The notes under the pieces: model-generated
Database searches by the model: none
The model's input: only the letters and a program-made list of their open reading frames with translations
Told to the model about the DNA's origin: nothing
Assembly: GCF_014297335.1 (NCBI RefSeq)
Contig: NZ_JACOQH010000003.1
Coordinates: forward strand, 124,001 to 188,000
DNA: 64,000 nucleotides
Reading direction: 5' to 3'
Source: Roseburia_D yibonii
Lineage (GTDB): Bacteria; Bacillota; Clostridia; Lachnospirales; Lachnospiraceae
Made by a program: the position numbers and the translations under genes
Shown here: piece by piece, positions 7,492-15,177 of the stretch
How the letters are laid out: the number at the start of each line of letters is the position of its first letter
How positions within the stretch are numbered: position 1 is the first letter of the stretch

Positions 7492-8679
7492 TTACAGATA
7501 TTTCTTTAAATCTTCCACCTTATTGAGTGCTTCCCAAGGAAGGCTTAAATCATTACGTCCGAAATGGCCGTATGCTGCGGTCGGACGATAGATCGGTCTT
7601 CTTAAGTCAAGCATCTTGATGATTCCTGCCGGACGCAGGTCAAAGTTCTCACGAACGATCTCAACCAGTTTTTCGCTGGATAATTTTCCGGTTCCAAATG
7701 TATCTACATTGATGGAAGTCGGCTGTGCAACACCGATCGCATAGGATAACTGGATCTCGCATTTTTCTGCCAGTCCTGCCGCAACCAGGTTCTTTGCAAC
7801 ATAACGTGCCGCATATGCTGCGGAACGGTCAACCTTGGTGCAGTCCTTTCCGGAGAAAGCGCCGCCGCCGTGACGTGCCATTCCACCGTAGGTATCTACG
7901 ATGATCTTACGTCCGGTCAGACCTGCGTCACCGTGCGGTCCGCCGATCACGAAACGTCCGGTCGGATTGATGAAGAACTTGGTGTCCTTATCTACCATTT
8001 CCTTCGGAAGGATCGGATCAAATACATACTTTTTGATATCCTCATGGATCTGTTCCTGTGTCACATCATCATCATGCTGGGTAGAGAGAACGACAGCCTC
8101 AAGACGAACCGGCTTTCCTGCTTCATCATATTCCACGGAAACCTGTGTCTTTCCATCCGGTCTGAGATAGCTCAATGTGCCGTCTTTTCTCACCTTGGTC
8201 AGCTGACGCGCAAGCTTGTGCGCAAGTGAGATCGGATATGGCATGAAATCTTCGGTCTCGTTTGTTGCGTAACCAAACATCATACCCTGATCTCCCGCAC
8301 CGATCGCTTCGATCTGCTCATCTGACATTTTATTTTCTCTCGCTTCAAGAGCCTTATCCACGCCCATTGCGATATCCGGGGACTGCTGGTCTAACGCTAC
8401 CATGACTGCACAGGTATTTCCGTCAAATCCTGTCCTGGCATCGTTGTATCCGATCTCATTTACTGTCTTTCTGACGATCGCCGGGATATCAAGATGTGCC
8501 TTTGTGGTGATCTCACCGGTTACAAGGACAAATCCGGTACAGCTTGCTGTCTCGCAGGCAACACGGCTCATCGGATCTTCCGCCATACACGCATCCAGAA
8601 TGGCATCGGAAACAGCATCGCACACTTTGTCCGGATGTCCTTCTGTAACAGACTCAGAAGTAAAAAGTAATTTTTCCAT
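7492..8679 (-). CDS. metK: S-adenosylmethionine synthetase
   Basis: Makes S-adenosylmethionine from methionine and ATP. The 395-residue product begins MEKLLFTSESVTEGHPDK, the family opening with the ATP-binding HPDK; the hexapeptide signature GAGDQGMMFGYA and the glycine-rich P-loop-like GGGAFSGKDCTKVDRS are present. The frame is open upstream, but the ATG at 8679 has an AAAGGAG box and matches the family N-terminus. A SAM-I riboswitch and terminator lie in the leader, which predicts repression when SAM is plentiful. The gene is monocistronic, with its own promoter and terminator. Confidence 0.97.
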   Translation of the reverse strand: MEKLLFTSESVTEGHPDKVCDAVSDAILDACMAEDPMSRVACETASCTGFVLVTGEITTKAHLDIPAIVRKTVNEIGYNDARTGFDGNTCAVMVALDQQSPDIAMGVDKALEARENKMSDEQIEAIGAGDQGMMFGYATNETEDFMPYPISLAHKLARQLTKVRKDGTLSYLRPDGKTQVSVEYDEAGKPVRLEAVVLSTQHDDDVTQEQIHEDIKKYVFDPILPKEMVDKDTKFFINPTGRFVIGGPHGDAGLTGRKIIVDTYGGMARHGGGAFSGKDCTKVDRSAAYAARYVAKNLVAAGLAEKCEIQLSYAIGVAQPTSINVDTFGTGKLSSEKLVEIVRENFDLRPAGIIKMLDLRRPIYRPTAAYGHFGRNDLSLPWEALNKVEDLKKYL

Positions 8680-8702
8680 TATTATTCTCCTTTTCCTGAA
8701 AA

Positions 8703-8727
8703 TAAAAAAATCCGCCAAAAGCGGACT
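8703..8727 (-). terminator. Riboswitch expression-platform terminator upstream of metK
   Basis: Minus strand: GTCCGC-TTTTG-GCGGAT hairpin followed by seven T, between the SAM-I aptamer and the metK ribosome binding site. It is placed to stop transcription when the aptamer is bound. Confidence 0.8.
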
Positions 8728-8747
8728 CGATACTAAGATAATCAAAT

Positions 8748-8880
8748 CCTCTTATTGTTCGAACAACAGCACATCCTAATCTGCGCTGCCATAAATACTC
8801 GCTCAGGTTGGCACCTTCCGTAAAGAGGGGTTGCCGTGACTTCATCGATCCTATGTATCTCCATCACTCTGAATAAGAGA
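8748..8880 (-). promoter_or_regulatory. SAM-I (S-box) riboswitch aptamer controlling metK
   Basis: The minus strand carries the S-box conserved core: the P1 strand CTCTTATT with AGAG after it, GATGAAG, CACGGCAACC and AAGGTGCCAACC, and a closing P1 strand AATAAGAG. P1 arms lie at 8872-8879 and 8749-8756. The P4-side insert is rather long. Position, spacing to a terminator and the metK gene downstream all fit a transcription-attenuating SAM riboswitch. Confidence 0.9.
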
Positions 8881-8919
8881 AATATGTAACAATATTGAAT
8901 TTTCAAATCTCTGCCGACT

Positions 8920-8948
8920 ACATTACACCTTTCCCCGCGCATTGTCAA
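8920..8948 (-). promoter_or_regulatory. Promoter of the metK riboswitch transcript
   Basis: Consensus -35 TTGACA (8943-8948), 17-base spacer, -10 TAATGT (8920-8925); transcription would begin about 30 bases before the aptamer. Confidence 0.7.
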
Positions 8949-8977
8949 GTTTTTTCTACTTCGTTTTACATTTTTTA

Positions 8978-9006
8978 TTGACCGTTTCCCTTTAAAATAG
9001 TATATT
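8978..9006 (+). promoter_or_regulatory. Promoter of the HD-GYP gene
   Basis: TTGACC (8978-8983), 17-base spacer, TATATT (9001-9006), about 58 bases before the start codon and divergent from the metK promoter. Confidence 0.65.
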
Positions 9007-9063
9007 TATCTTAAAGTAATTAAATTTTTATAAACAACATATTTTTATTTTGGGGGAGTTTAT

Positions 9064-10251
9064 ATGAACGTCAAAGAGTATTCCGTAAATGAGCTGGTTC
9101 CCGGCATGATCATAGCTGCGCCGGTCATCACCAACGCCGGTCAGATCCTGCTTGATGTCGGTGTCACGCTGACCAGACCGCTCATTGAAAAAATTGCATT
9201 TTACCAGATTCCGTCTGTGACCATAGAAGTTGTAACCGGGACGGAAGAAAAAGAACCGGAGAAAAAGGAGCCGGAGGCAAAAGAAACCGCTGAGAAAAAG
9301 GCTGATTTCTTTACACAGAATTCCCTGCTCCACTATGAGCAGAAGACTTCTACCAACGGCACCAGCCAGGCGGCCGAGCCTTCTTATTCACAGAAGGTCA
9401 AAAAAAGTGCCGCTTTCCAGAAATTCCAGGTTGATTTTTCTTTCAGTGCCAATGACTTAAAGAATATCTTTGATTCGATCGTAGCAGGGGGAGCGATCGA
9501 TACCAAGGATATGTTAAAAAAGGTCACTTCTCTGTTAAAGCCTGAACAGACCACGATCGACTTTTTCGATATGCTGCACAATCTCCGTTCGGTGAATGAC
9601 AGCATTTACGCGCACTGCATCAATGTATCTCTGATCTCACGCATGATCGGCATCTGGTTAAAGCTGCCGCAGGCTGACATCGATACCCTGACGATCGCAG
9701 GTCTTTTACATGATATTGGAAAGACCCAGATACCGGATGATATCTTAAACAAGAAGGAACGTCTGACGGACGAGGAATTTGCCCTGATCCGCAAGCATCC
9801 GGTCTTTGGTTATGACATTTTAAAGAAACATGAGCTCGATGTCCGCATCTTAAAGGCTACGCTGATGCACCACGAGCGCTGTGACGGCTCCGGCTATCCA
9901 CTCGCTTTAAAAGAAGGCGATATCGATGATTTCGCGCTGATCGTAGCGATCGCGGATGTCTACGATGCCATGACCGCAGCTCGCATCTACCGTGCTCCGC
10001 TCTGTCCATTCGAGGTCATTGCCGAATTCGAGAAGGAAGGACTTCAGAAATACAAACCGAAATACATCCTGACGTTCTTAGAGCATATCGCGACTACTTA
10101 TCAGAACAACCGTGTCATGTTAAGCAACGGCGAAAGCGCCAAGATCGTCCTCTTGAACCAGCAGGTCTTTTCCAAACCGCTTGTTCAGCTGACCGACGGT
10201 TCCTGCATCGACTTAAACCGCAGTCCGTTATACATCAAAGCGATCATTTAA
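9064..10251 (+). CDS. HD-GYP domain protein, candidate cyclic-di-GMP phosphodiesterase
   Basis: A soluble 395-residue protein. An N-terminal domain of about 60 residues (VNELVPGMIIAAPVI onward) resembles the small domain often preceding HD-GYP; an acidic/Lys-rich linker (EEKEPEKKEPEAKE, about residues 60-80) follows. The HD-GYP domain spans about 150-345: HDIGKTQIP carries the HD metal pair, HHERCDGSGYP carries the GYP signature, and ADVYDAMTAARIYR follows. These features indicate hydrolysis of cyclic di-GMP; activity is inferred. No GGDEF or EAL gene is nearby. The gene has its own promoter and shares a bidirectional terminator with murA. Confidence 0.88.
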   Translation: MNVKEYSVNELVPGMIIAAPVITNAGQILLDVGVTLTRPLIEKIAFYQIPSVTIEVVTGTEEKEPEKKEPEAKETAEKKADFFTQNSLLHYEQKTSTNGTSQAAEPSYSQKVKKSAAFQKFQVDFSFSANDLKNIFDSIVAGGAIDTKDMLKKVTSLLKPEQTTIDFFDMLHNLRSVNDSIYAHCINVSLISRMIGIWLKLPQADIDTLTIAGLLHDIGKTQIPDDILNKKERLTDEEFALIRKHPVFGYDILKKHELDVRILKATLMHHERCDGSGYPLALKEGDIDDFALIVAIADVYDAMTAARIYRAPLCPFEVIAEFEKEGLQKYKPKYILTFLEHIATTYQNNRVMLSNGESAKIVLLNQQVFSKPLVQLTDGSCIDLNRSPLYIKAII

Positions 10252-10385
10252 TCCGCATAAAATAAAGTGTGCGCTTACCGCACACTTTCGCGCGCGAGCG
10301 GTATGTTCAACATAAACTTCATCTCCGCGAGCTGCGCATCCCCGCGGAGCGTTTTTGAATCATAGGAAGGAATTTCCTATGATTT

Positions 10386-10425
10386 AAAAAAATCCGATGT
10401 GATCTCCCATCACATCGGATTTTTT
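10386..10425. terminator. Bidirectional terminator between the HD-GYP gene and murA
   Basis: Perfect 12-base-pair stem AATCCGATGTGA / TCACATCGGATT with loop TCTCCCA, A-run to the left and T-run to the right. A second hairpin closer to the HD-GYP gene (AAGTGTGCG/CGCACACTT, about 10265-10288) lacks a T-run. Confidence 0.9.
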
Positions 10426-10429
10426 ATGT

Positions 10430-11722
10430 TTATGATACTTTTAATTTAAATTTCTGAATTTCCTTTTCGGAGCTTACTTTTTCGATCTGTGCCCCAAGTG
10501 ACTGTAACTTCTTATCGAAATCCTCATAGCCACGCTCGATAAAATAGATATCATCCACGGTCGTGATCCCTTCCGCCGAAAGTCCGGCAATCACGAGAGC
10601 CGCTCCCGCGCGCAGATCCGGTGCGCTCACTCTGGCTCCGGTATAATTCTTCACGCCATTGATGATCGCGATATTGCTCTCTACTTTGATGTCTGCTCCC
10701 ATGCGGGTCAGTTCATCAACATATTTGAAACGGTTCTCAAAGATACTCTCGGTCACCGTACTGGTTCCCTGCGCAATGCCAAGCACAACTGCCATCTGTG
10801 GCTGCATGTCTGTCGGAAATCCCGGATACGCAAGCGTTGTCACCTGTGTATGGCGAAGCGGCTTGCTTGAGACTACGCGGACCGCGTCGTCAAATTCTTC
10901 TACCTCACAGCCTGCCTCGATCAGCTTCGCAGTCGTCGCTTCCAGATGCTTCGGGATTACATTTTTTACGGTCACATCGCCTTTGGTCGCTGCCGCCGCA
11001 AACATGAAAGTACCTGCCTCGATCTGATCCGGAATGATCGAATACTCTGTCTTATGCAGCTTCTCCACACCGACGATACGGATCACGTCCGTTCCGGCGC
11101 CACGGATATTTGCGCCCATGCTGTTTAAGAAGTTGGCAACGTCAACTACATGCGGTTCTTTCGCCGCATTTTCAATGATCGTCTTTCCCTCTGCCATGGA
11201 TGCCGCCATCATGATATTGATGGTCGCGCCAACAGAAACCTTATCCAGATAGATATGGGTTCCGTTTAAGGCATCCGCATGCGCGGAGATCAGTCCGTGC
11301 TGGATATCCACTTCCGCGCCAAGCGCACGAAATCCTTTGATATGCAGATCGATCGGACGGCTTCCGATATCACATCCGCCCGGCAGCGCTACTTCTGCTT
11401 TTTTGTATTTTCCGAGCAGCGCGCCTAAAAGATAATAAGACGCACGGATCTTTTTGATAAATTCATAATCTACACTCAGATCATTGATAAACGCACCATT
11501 AATCTTTACTTTATGTTTGTTGATACGCTCCACACGCGCACCGATCCCCTCGATCGCGTTCAGGAGCACATTGATATCCCGGACATTCGGGAGATTTTCT
11601 ATTGTAACGGTCTCATCTGTCATAATCGCAGCTGCAAGAATCGCAAGCGCAGCATTTTTTGCTCCACCGATCTCTACTTCCCCAACTAACGGATTTCCAC
11701 CTTTAATCACATACTGTTCCAT
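10430..11722 (-). CDS. murA: UDP-N-acetylglucosamine 1-carboxyvinyltransferase
   Basis: First committed step of peptidoglycan synthesis: transfers enolpyruvyl from PEP to UDP-GlcNAc in the cytoplasm. The 430 residues fit the EPSP-synthase-like fold of two inside-out barrels. Substrate-binding Lys-Asn appears in GGAKNAALAIL (22-23), and the active-site Cys117 sits in ALPGGCDIGSRPID, so the enzyme is expected to be fosfomycin sensitive by sequence. FPTDMQPQ and FENRFKYVDEL are also conserved. Many Firmicutes carry two murA genes; which paralogue this is cannot be told here. Promoter at 11766-11795, terminator at 10386-10425. Confidence 0.96.
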   Translation of the reverse strand: MEQYVIKGGNPLVGEVEIGGAKNAALAILAAAIMTDETVTIENLPNVRDINVLLNAIEGIGARVERINKHKVKINGAFINDLSVDYEFIKKIRASYYLLGALLGKYKKAEVALPGGCDIGSRPIDLHIKGFRALGAEVDIQHGLISAHADALNGTHIYLDKVSVGATINIMMAASMAEGKTIIENAAKEPHVVDVANFLNSMGANIRGAGTDVIRIVGVEKLHKTEYSIIPDQIEAGTFMFAAAATKGDVTVKNVIPKHLEATTAKLIEAGCEVEEFDDAVRVVSSKPLRHTQVTTLAYPGFPTDMQPQMAVVLGIAQGTSTVTESIFENRFKYVDELTRMGADIKVESNIAIINGVKNYTGARVSAPDLRAGAALVIAGLSAEGITTVDDIYFIERGYEDFDKKLQSLGAQIEKVSSEKEIQKFKLKVS

Positions 11723-11765
11723 TTCGCACCTCTATGCATAACATCAATCATTCAATAAACAAATT

Positions 11766-11795
11766 ATTATAGTAGCCTATTTTTCCGTTTGTCAA
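11766..11795 (-). promoter_or_regulatory. Promoter of murA
   Basis: Minus strand: consensus TTGACA (11790-11795), 18-base spacer, consensus TATAAT (11766-11771), about 44 bases from the start codon. Confidence 0.72.
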
Positions 11796-11890
11796 GATGT
11801 TTCCCCTCATTGTTAACAAAACGTAACATAATTGTAAATTTATTATACCATATCTCAGACATCAGGAAAAGATTTACCTGCAATTTCCAT

Positions 11891-13438
11891 CTAGTTTATA
11901 TACTGGAGCGGATCCACCTGCGTTCCTCCGATAAAGATCTCGAAGTGGACATGCGGTCCTGTGGAGTGTCCGGTACTTCCGCTTTGCGCGATCGGATCTC
12001 CCTGTGAGACGCTGGTTCCTGCGGTAACCAGTGTCTTGCTGAGATGGCAGTACCTGGTCTTTCTTCCGTCCGGATGGTCAATGATGACATTGTAACCATA
12101 CCCGTTGCTCCAGTCCGCATACTCTACCACTCCGTCACTGGAAGCGTAGACCGTCGTTCCGGTCGGGCATGCCCAGTCCACACCTTTGTGCATTCTGCCC
12201 CAGCGTTTTCCGAAACCAGAGGTAAATCTTCCACCGGAGAGCGGCTTTACATAGGTCGGAGGGATCTGTGTCCCCTGTTCGATCACCGCCGGTTCGGACT
12301 GCGCAAGGATCGTCTGGTGTGCCATGCTGCGCCCGGTCTCCACGCCGTCTTTATAGGTCACAAACATATTTACTTCCCTGTGTCCGGTCGTTCCTTCCTG
12401 CAGTGTGACCTGTTTTGTCGTATACCAGCTGTCGTTTCCGACGATCGTCGGATCTGCGGTATAATCTTCTTCATATACAACACCCTGCGTCTCCCATACG
12501 GACAGATCCGGTTCCGGAACCGATATCACGATCTCATCTCCGATACAGATATAGGCATTCGTGTCCGCAAATCCGTTGAGTGCCATGATCTGGGCTACCG
12601 TTGTATGATTGTCTTCCGCGATCGTGGACAGACAGTCTCCCGCCTGCACCTCATATATCTTATTCGTTTCTTCTTCTTTTGTGACTGCCTCCGCAGCCGC
12701 TGCCGGTGTTGTAAGTTCTGACTGGTTTACATAATCTGCATAAACCGTAACAGTCTCGGCAAACCCGAGATCCACAAGTCCGGTCTCGTAATTTTTTTCT
12801 CCCGGATGCGCGCACGCGTACGCCATCCTGTCTGCGTCTCCCCGGACCGCTCCCGCCAGAAGCGGGGAAGCACTGCTTTCCGTCTCACCGTTTCCTGCTG
12901 CCCCGGCATTTCCGGATGCCTCTGCCAGCTTTGCCTCAAAGGTCTCCGCGCTGTGGTCACTGTCCGCCTCGTACACTACGCTAAATTTTCCCTCCGCGTC
13001 ATACGGCTGCTTGACGGTGGAAAGAAATTCACCCACATCTTCAAGCGTCGGAAAAGAAGCGGTAAACTCCCCGATATTTACCGTATAGGCGGAAGTTCCT
13101 TCCGTAACCACTTTATGTTTCAATTCCTCAAGCACACACTGTTCTGCCTCGGTTTTCGTTAAAAGCCTGGTTCCAAACGTGCGCGCTTTTCTGATCTCGA
13201 TATCCGCGTCCAGACAGACATAGCCATCGGTCAGTTCATTTAACTCTCTCCGACAGGTATTCAGCATCTCTTTTTCGTCTGTCTTCTGCCCGGTCGCACC
13301 TACTACTTTATTATCTACAATTATCTCAAAATAATTCTGTCCGATACATCTTTGCTGCGCCAGCCCCACAAGCACAAGCACTGCGGCTGTTCCTGCGGCT
13401 GCGCCCGCCTGTATGTATAATTCCTTTTTCTTTTTCAT
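11891..13438 (-). CDS. Membrane-anchored M23 peptidase with LysM and G5 domains
   Basis: A 515-residue cell-wall hydrolase. Order of parts: Lys-rich N-terminus and one transmembrane helix (about 8-27); a region of about 230 residues without a clear family; a LysM peptidoglycan-binding domain (YEVQAGDCLSTIAEDN, about 264-308); a G5-like domain (about 335-405); and a C-terminal LytM/M23 domain (about 415-512). The zinc ligands are present in HKGVDWACPTG and HVHFEI, with GYGYNVIIDHPDG between them. M23 enzymes cut peptide cross-bridges in peptidoglycan. The gene starts one base after the aroK stop codon, so the two share a transcript, an unusual pairing. No clear terminator was seen after it. 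Confidence 0.9.
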   Translation of the reverse strand: MKKKKELYIQAGAAAGTAAVLVLVGLAQQRCIGQNYFEIIVDNKVVGATGQKTDEKEMLNTCRRELNELTDGYVCLDADIEIRKARTFGTRLLTKTEAEQCVLEELKHKVVTEGTSAYTVNIGEFTASFPTLEDVGEFLSTVKQPYDAEGKFSVVYEADSDHSAETFEAKLAEASGNAGAAGNGETESSASPLLAGAVRGDADRMAYACAHPGEKNYETGLVDLGFAETVTVYADYVNQSELTTPAAAAEAVTKEEETNKIYEVQAGDCLSTIAEDNHTTVAQIMALNGFADTNAYICIGDEIVISVPEPDLSVWETQGVVYEEDYTADPTIVGNDSWYTTKQVTLQEGTTGHREVNMFVTYKDGVETGRSMAHQTILAQSEPAVIEQGTQIPPTYVKPLSGGRFTSGFGKRWGRMHKGVDWACPTGTTVYASSDGVVEYADWSNGYGYNVIIDHPDGRKTRYCHLSKTLVTAGTSVSQGDPIAQSGSTGHSTGPHVHFEIFIGGTQVDPLQYIN

Positions 13439-13439
13439 C

Positions 13440-13946
13440 TTATGCTTCCAGTTTGTTTAACTGTTCTGTGATCTTTTCAATCGTCTGTTCCACATTCAGA
13501 TTGTCTTCACATACCGTGATGTCCGCGTATTTTTCATAGAGCGGCACACGTTCCTCATAAAGTCCGCGAAGATCCTGTCCGTCTTTTAAGACAACCCCGC
13601 GTCCTTTGATATCATGCAGACGTTTCTCCAAAATGTCATAGGAAACTTTCAGGTAGACCACGGTTCCGATCTCTCTTAAATGCTGCATCGCCTCTTTGCC
13701 ATAGACCACACTGCCGCCGGTGGCGATCACGGACTTTTCCACTTCGATCTGGCTGTTGACGCGGTTTTCCACCTCAATAAATCCATCTGTTCCAACTTCC
13801 GCGATGATCTCCCGGAGCAGCTTTCCTTCCTGCTGCTGGATGATGAGATCCGCATCTATAAATTCATAGCCCAGTACCTTTGCAAGCACAACTCCTGCCG
13901 TGCTTTTTCCCACTCCGGGCATTCCGATCAATACTATATTCTTCAT
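13440..13946 (-). CDS. aroK: Shikimate kinase
   Basis: ATP-dependent phosphorylation of shikimate in aromatic amino acid synthesis. The 168-residue product has Walker A GMPGVGKST near residue 8, the D-A-D shikimate-binding segment (FIDADLIIQ), the Arg-containing F-x-E-x-E-x-R (FIEVENRV), GGSVV, and the lid region with RGVVLK. The frame is open to 13961, but ATG 13946 has GAGGA at good distance and gives the family N-terminus MKNIVLIGM. No other aro gene is near; the only operon partner is the downstream M23 peptidase gene. A plausible -10 (TAAAAT) lies about 40 bases upstream, between aroK and the preceding terminator. Confidence 0.92.
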   Translation of the reverse strand: MKNIVLIGMPGVGKSTAGVVLAKVLGYEFIDADLIIQQQEGKLLREIIAEVGTDGFIEVENRVNSQIEVEKSVIATGGSVVYGKEAMQHLREIGTVVYLKVSYDILEKRLHDIKGRGVVLKDGQDLRGLYEERVPLYEKYADITVCEDNLNVEQTIEKITEQLNKLEA

Positions 13947-14020
13947 ATCTCTTATCCTCATAATCTGTTAAAAAACGACATACTTTATTTATTTTAACAT
14001 AACCTTAAATTTTTTTAAAG

Positions 14021-14058
14021 AAAAAAAATGGATCACAGCCTGTTTTCGGCTGTGATCC
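14021..14058 (-). terminator. Intrinsic terminator of the glmU-pth-mfd-foldase operon
   Basis: Perfect 11-base-pair stem GGATCACAGCC / GGCTGTGATCC, seven-base loop, then ATTTTTTTT on the minus strand, 14 bases after the foldase stop codon. Confidence 0.92.
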
Positions 14059-14071
14059 TCCAAAGTGGCAT

Positions 14072-15133
14072 TTACTGCACGCTCTCTGTTGCATTCTCTG
14101 TCGCGATCGTGTACTGGTTACCGATGAACGTTACATTCTTCCAGACCTTGTCGTTTACTTTCCACTCGGCATCTTTTTTATATCCGTCACAAACTTCCGT
14201 ATAATGGTCGGACTGACGTTTTGATACGATCTCCTGCTTCTTGTTTGCTGTCGCATCCTCATCAAATTCCTTGTCCAGACGGATCACATAATACTGTCCG
14301 TCCTCGCCCTCGATCGCGCCGGATACCTGTCCTTCGCTCAGAGCATCTGCCTCCGCGATCACATTTTTATCAAAGGAATCCTCATCGGTTCCATAGGAAT
14401 ATGTGCTTGCTGTCAGTCCAAAGGAAACGCCCGCGTTGTCAAAATCCGCCGCTGCCGCTTCCGCAACCTGACCGGCATACGTCTTTAATTCCGCCGCCTG
14501 TTCCTCGGAGGACGGTTCCACTGCTGCCTCGGTTCCCGCATCCTCAGTGCTTTCCGCACTTTCATCCGGCAAGGTCACTTTATAATAGGAAAAGGTACGC
14601 TGTGCCGCTTCCTCATCGCTGACCTCGGTATCTACCTCCGCAATGATCGCTTCGTGCATTTTCTGCTGGATCGTATTCAACCGCAGCATCTCTGTCACGA
14701 TATCCTCGGTCGCCGTCATGCGCTCGATCGCCGGCTGCTTGTTTGCTTCCATAAACTGCGCCGCCGCGTCTTTCATGGCGCTTAATTCCTCGTCTGTGAT
14801 CTCCACATTATAATCTGCCATATGATCTTCTAACAGATAATCGGTCTCGATGGATTCCATCACCTGATCCTTTACCATGTCCTCCATCGTTTTTCCGTCC
14901 TCGGAGTAATCCTGGCTCCACATATTCGCTCCCATATAGGAAGAATAATACGCGTCATAAGTAACCGCCTGATACTGTGCCATAAAGTTGGCAAGTCCGA
15001 GTTTGATCTCTTTTCCGTTTAATGTCGCAACGACCGTTTCCGGGTCTACCTCTTTGCTTCCGCATCCGCCAAGCGTAAAGGACGCCGCCAGTACGCCGGT
15101 GAGCAGAAGCGCTGTCAGTCTCTTTATCTTCAT
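14072..15133 (-). CDS. Lipoprotein foldase, PrsA/SurA-like peptidyl-prolyl isomerase family
   Basis: A 353-residue exported lipoprotein. The signal peptide MKIKRLTALLLTGVLAASF ends in a lipobox, TLGGC, with Cys near residue 24. The chain then resembles the SurA N-terminal chaperone region (VVATLNGKEIKLGLANFMAQ), followed by an acidic Ser/Glu/Ala-rich stretch and a weak parvulin-like region (YSYGTDEDSF, QYYVIRLDKEFDEDA). Such proteins help secreted proteins fold at the outer face of the membrane. I start at ATG 15133 because it directly opens the signal peptide; an upstream in-frame GTG would overlap the mfd stop. It is last in the glmU-pth-mfd operon, before a strong terminator. Isomerase activity is not assured. 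Confidence 0.82.
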   Translation of the reverse strand: MKIKRLTALLLTGVLAASFTLGGCGSKEVDPETVVATLNGKEIKLGLANFMAQYQAVTYDAYYSSYMGANMWSQDYSEDGKTMEDMVKDQVMESIETDYLLEDHMADYNVEITDEELSAMKDAAAQFMEANKQPAIERMTATEDIVTEMLRLNTIQQKMHEAIIAEVDTEVSDEEAAQRTFSYYKVTLPDESAESTEDAGTEAAVEPSSEEQAAELKTYAGQVAEAAAADFDNAGVSFGLTASTYSYGTDEDSFDKNVIAEADALSEGQVSGAIEGEDGQYYVIRLDKEFDEDATANKKQEIVSKRQSDHYTEVCDGYKKDAEWKVNDKVWKNVTFIGNQYTIATENATESVQ

Positions 15134-15177
15134 GTTTCTTTTGACCTTTCTTTCCTTCTTGTTTCCTGTTACCGCTG

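Noticed and set aside
13950..14020. Small RNA in the gap between aroK and the foldase terminator.
   Set aside because: Only 70 bases of AT-rich sequence with a probable aroK promoter; no independent terminator.
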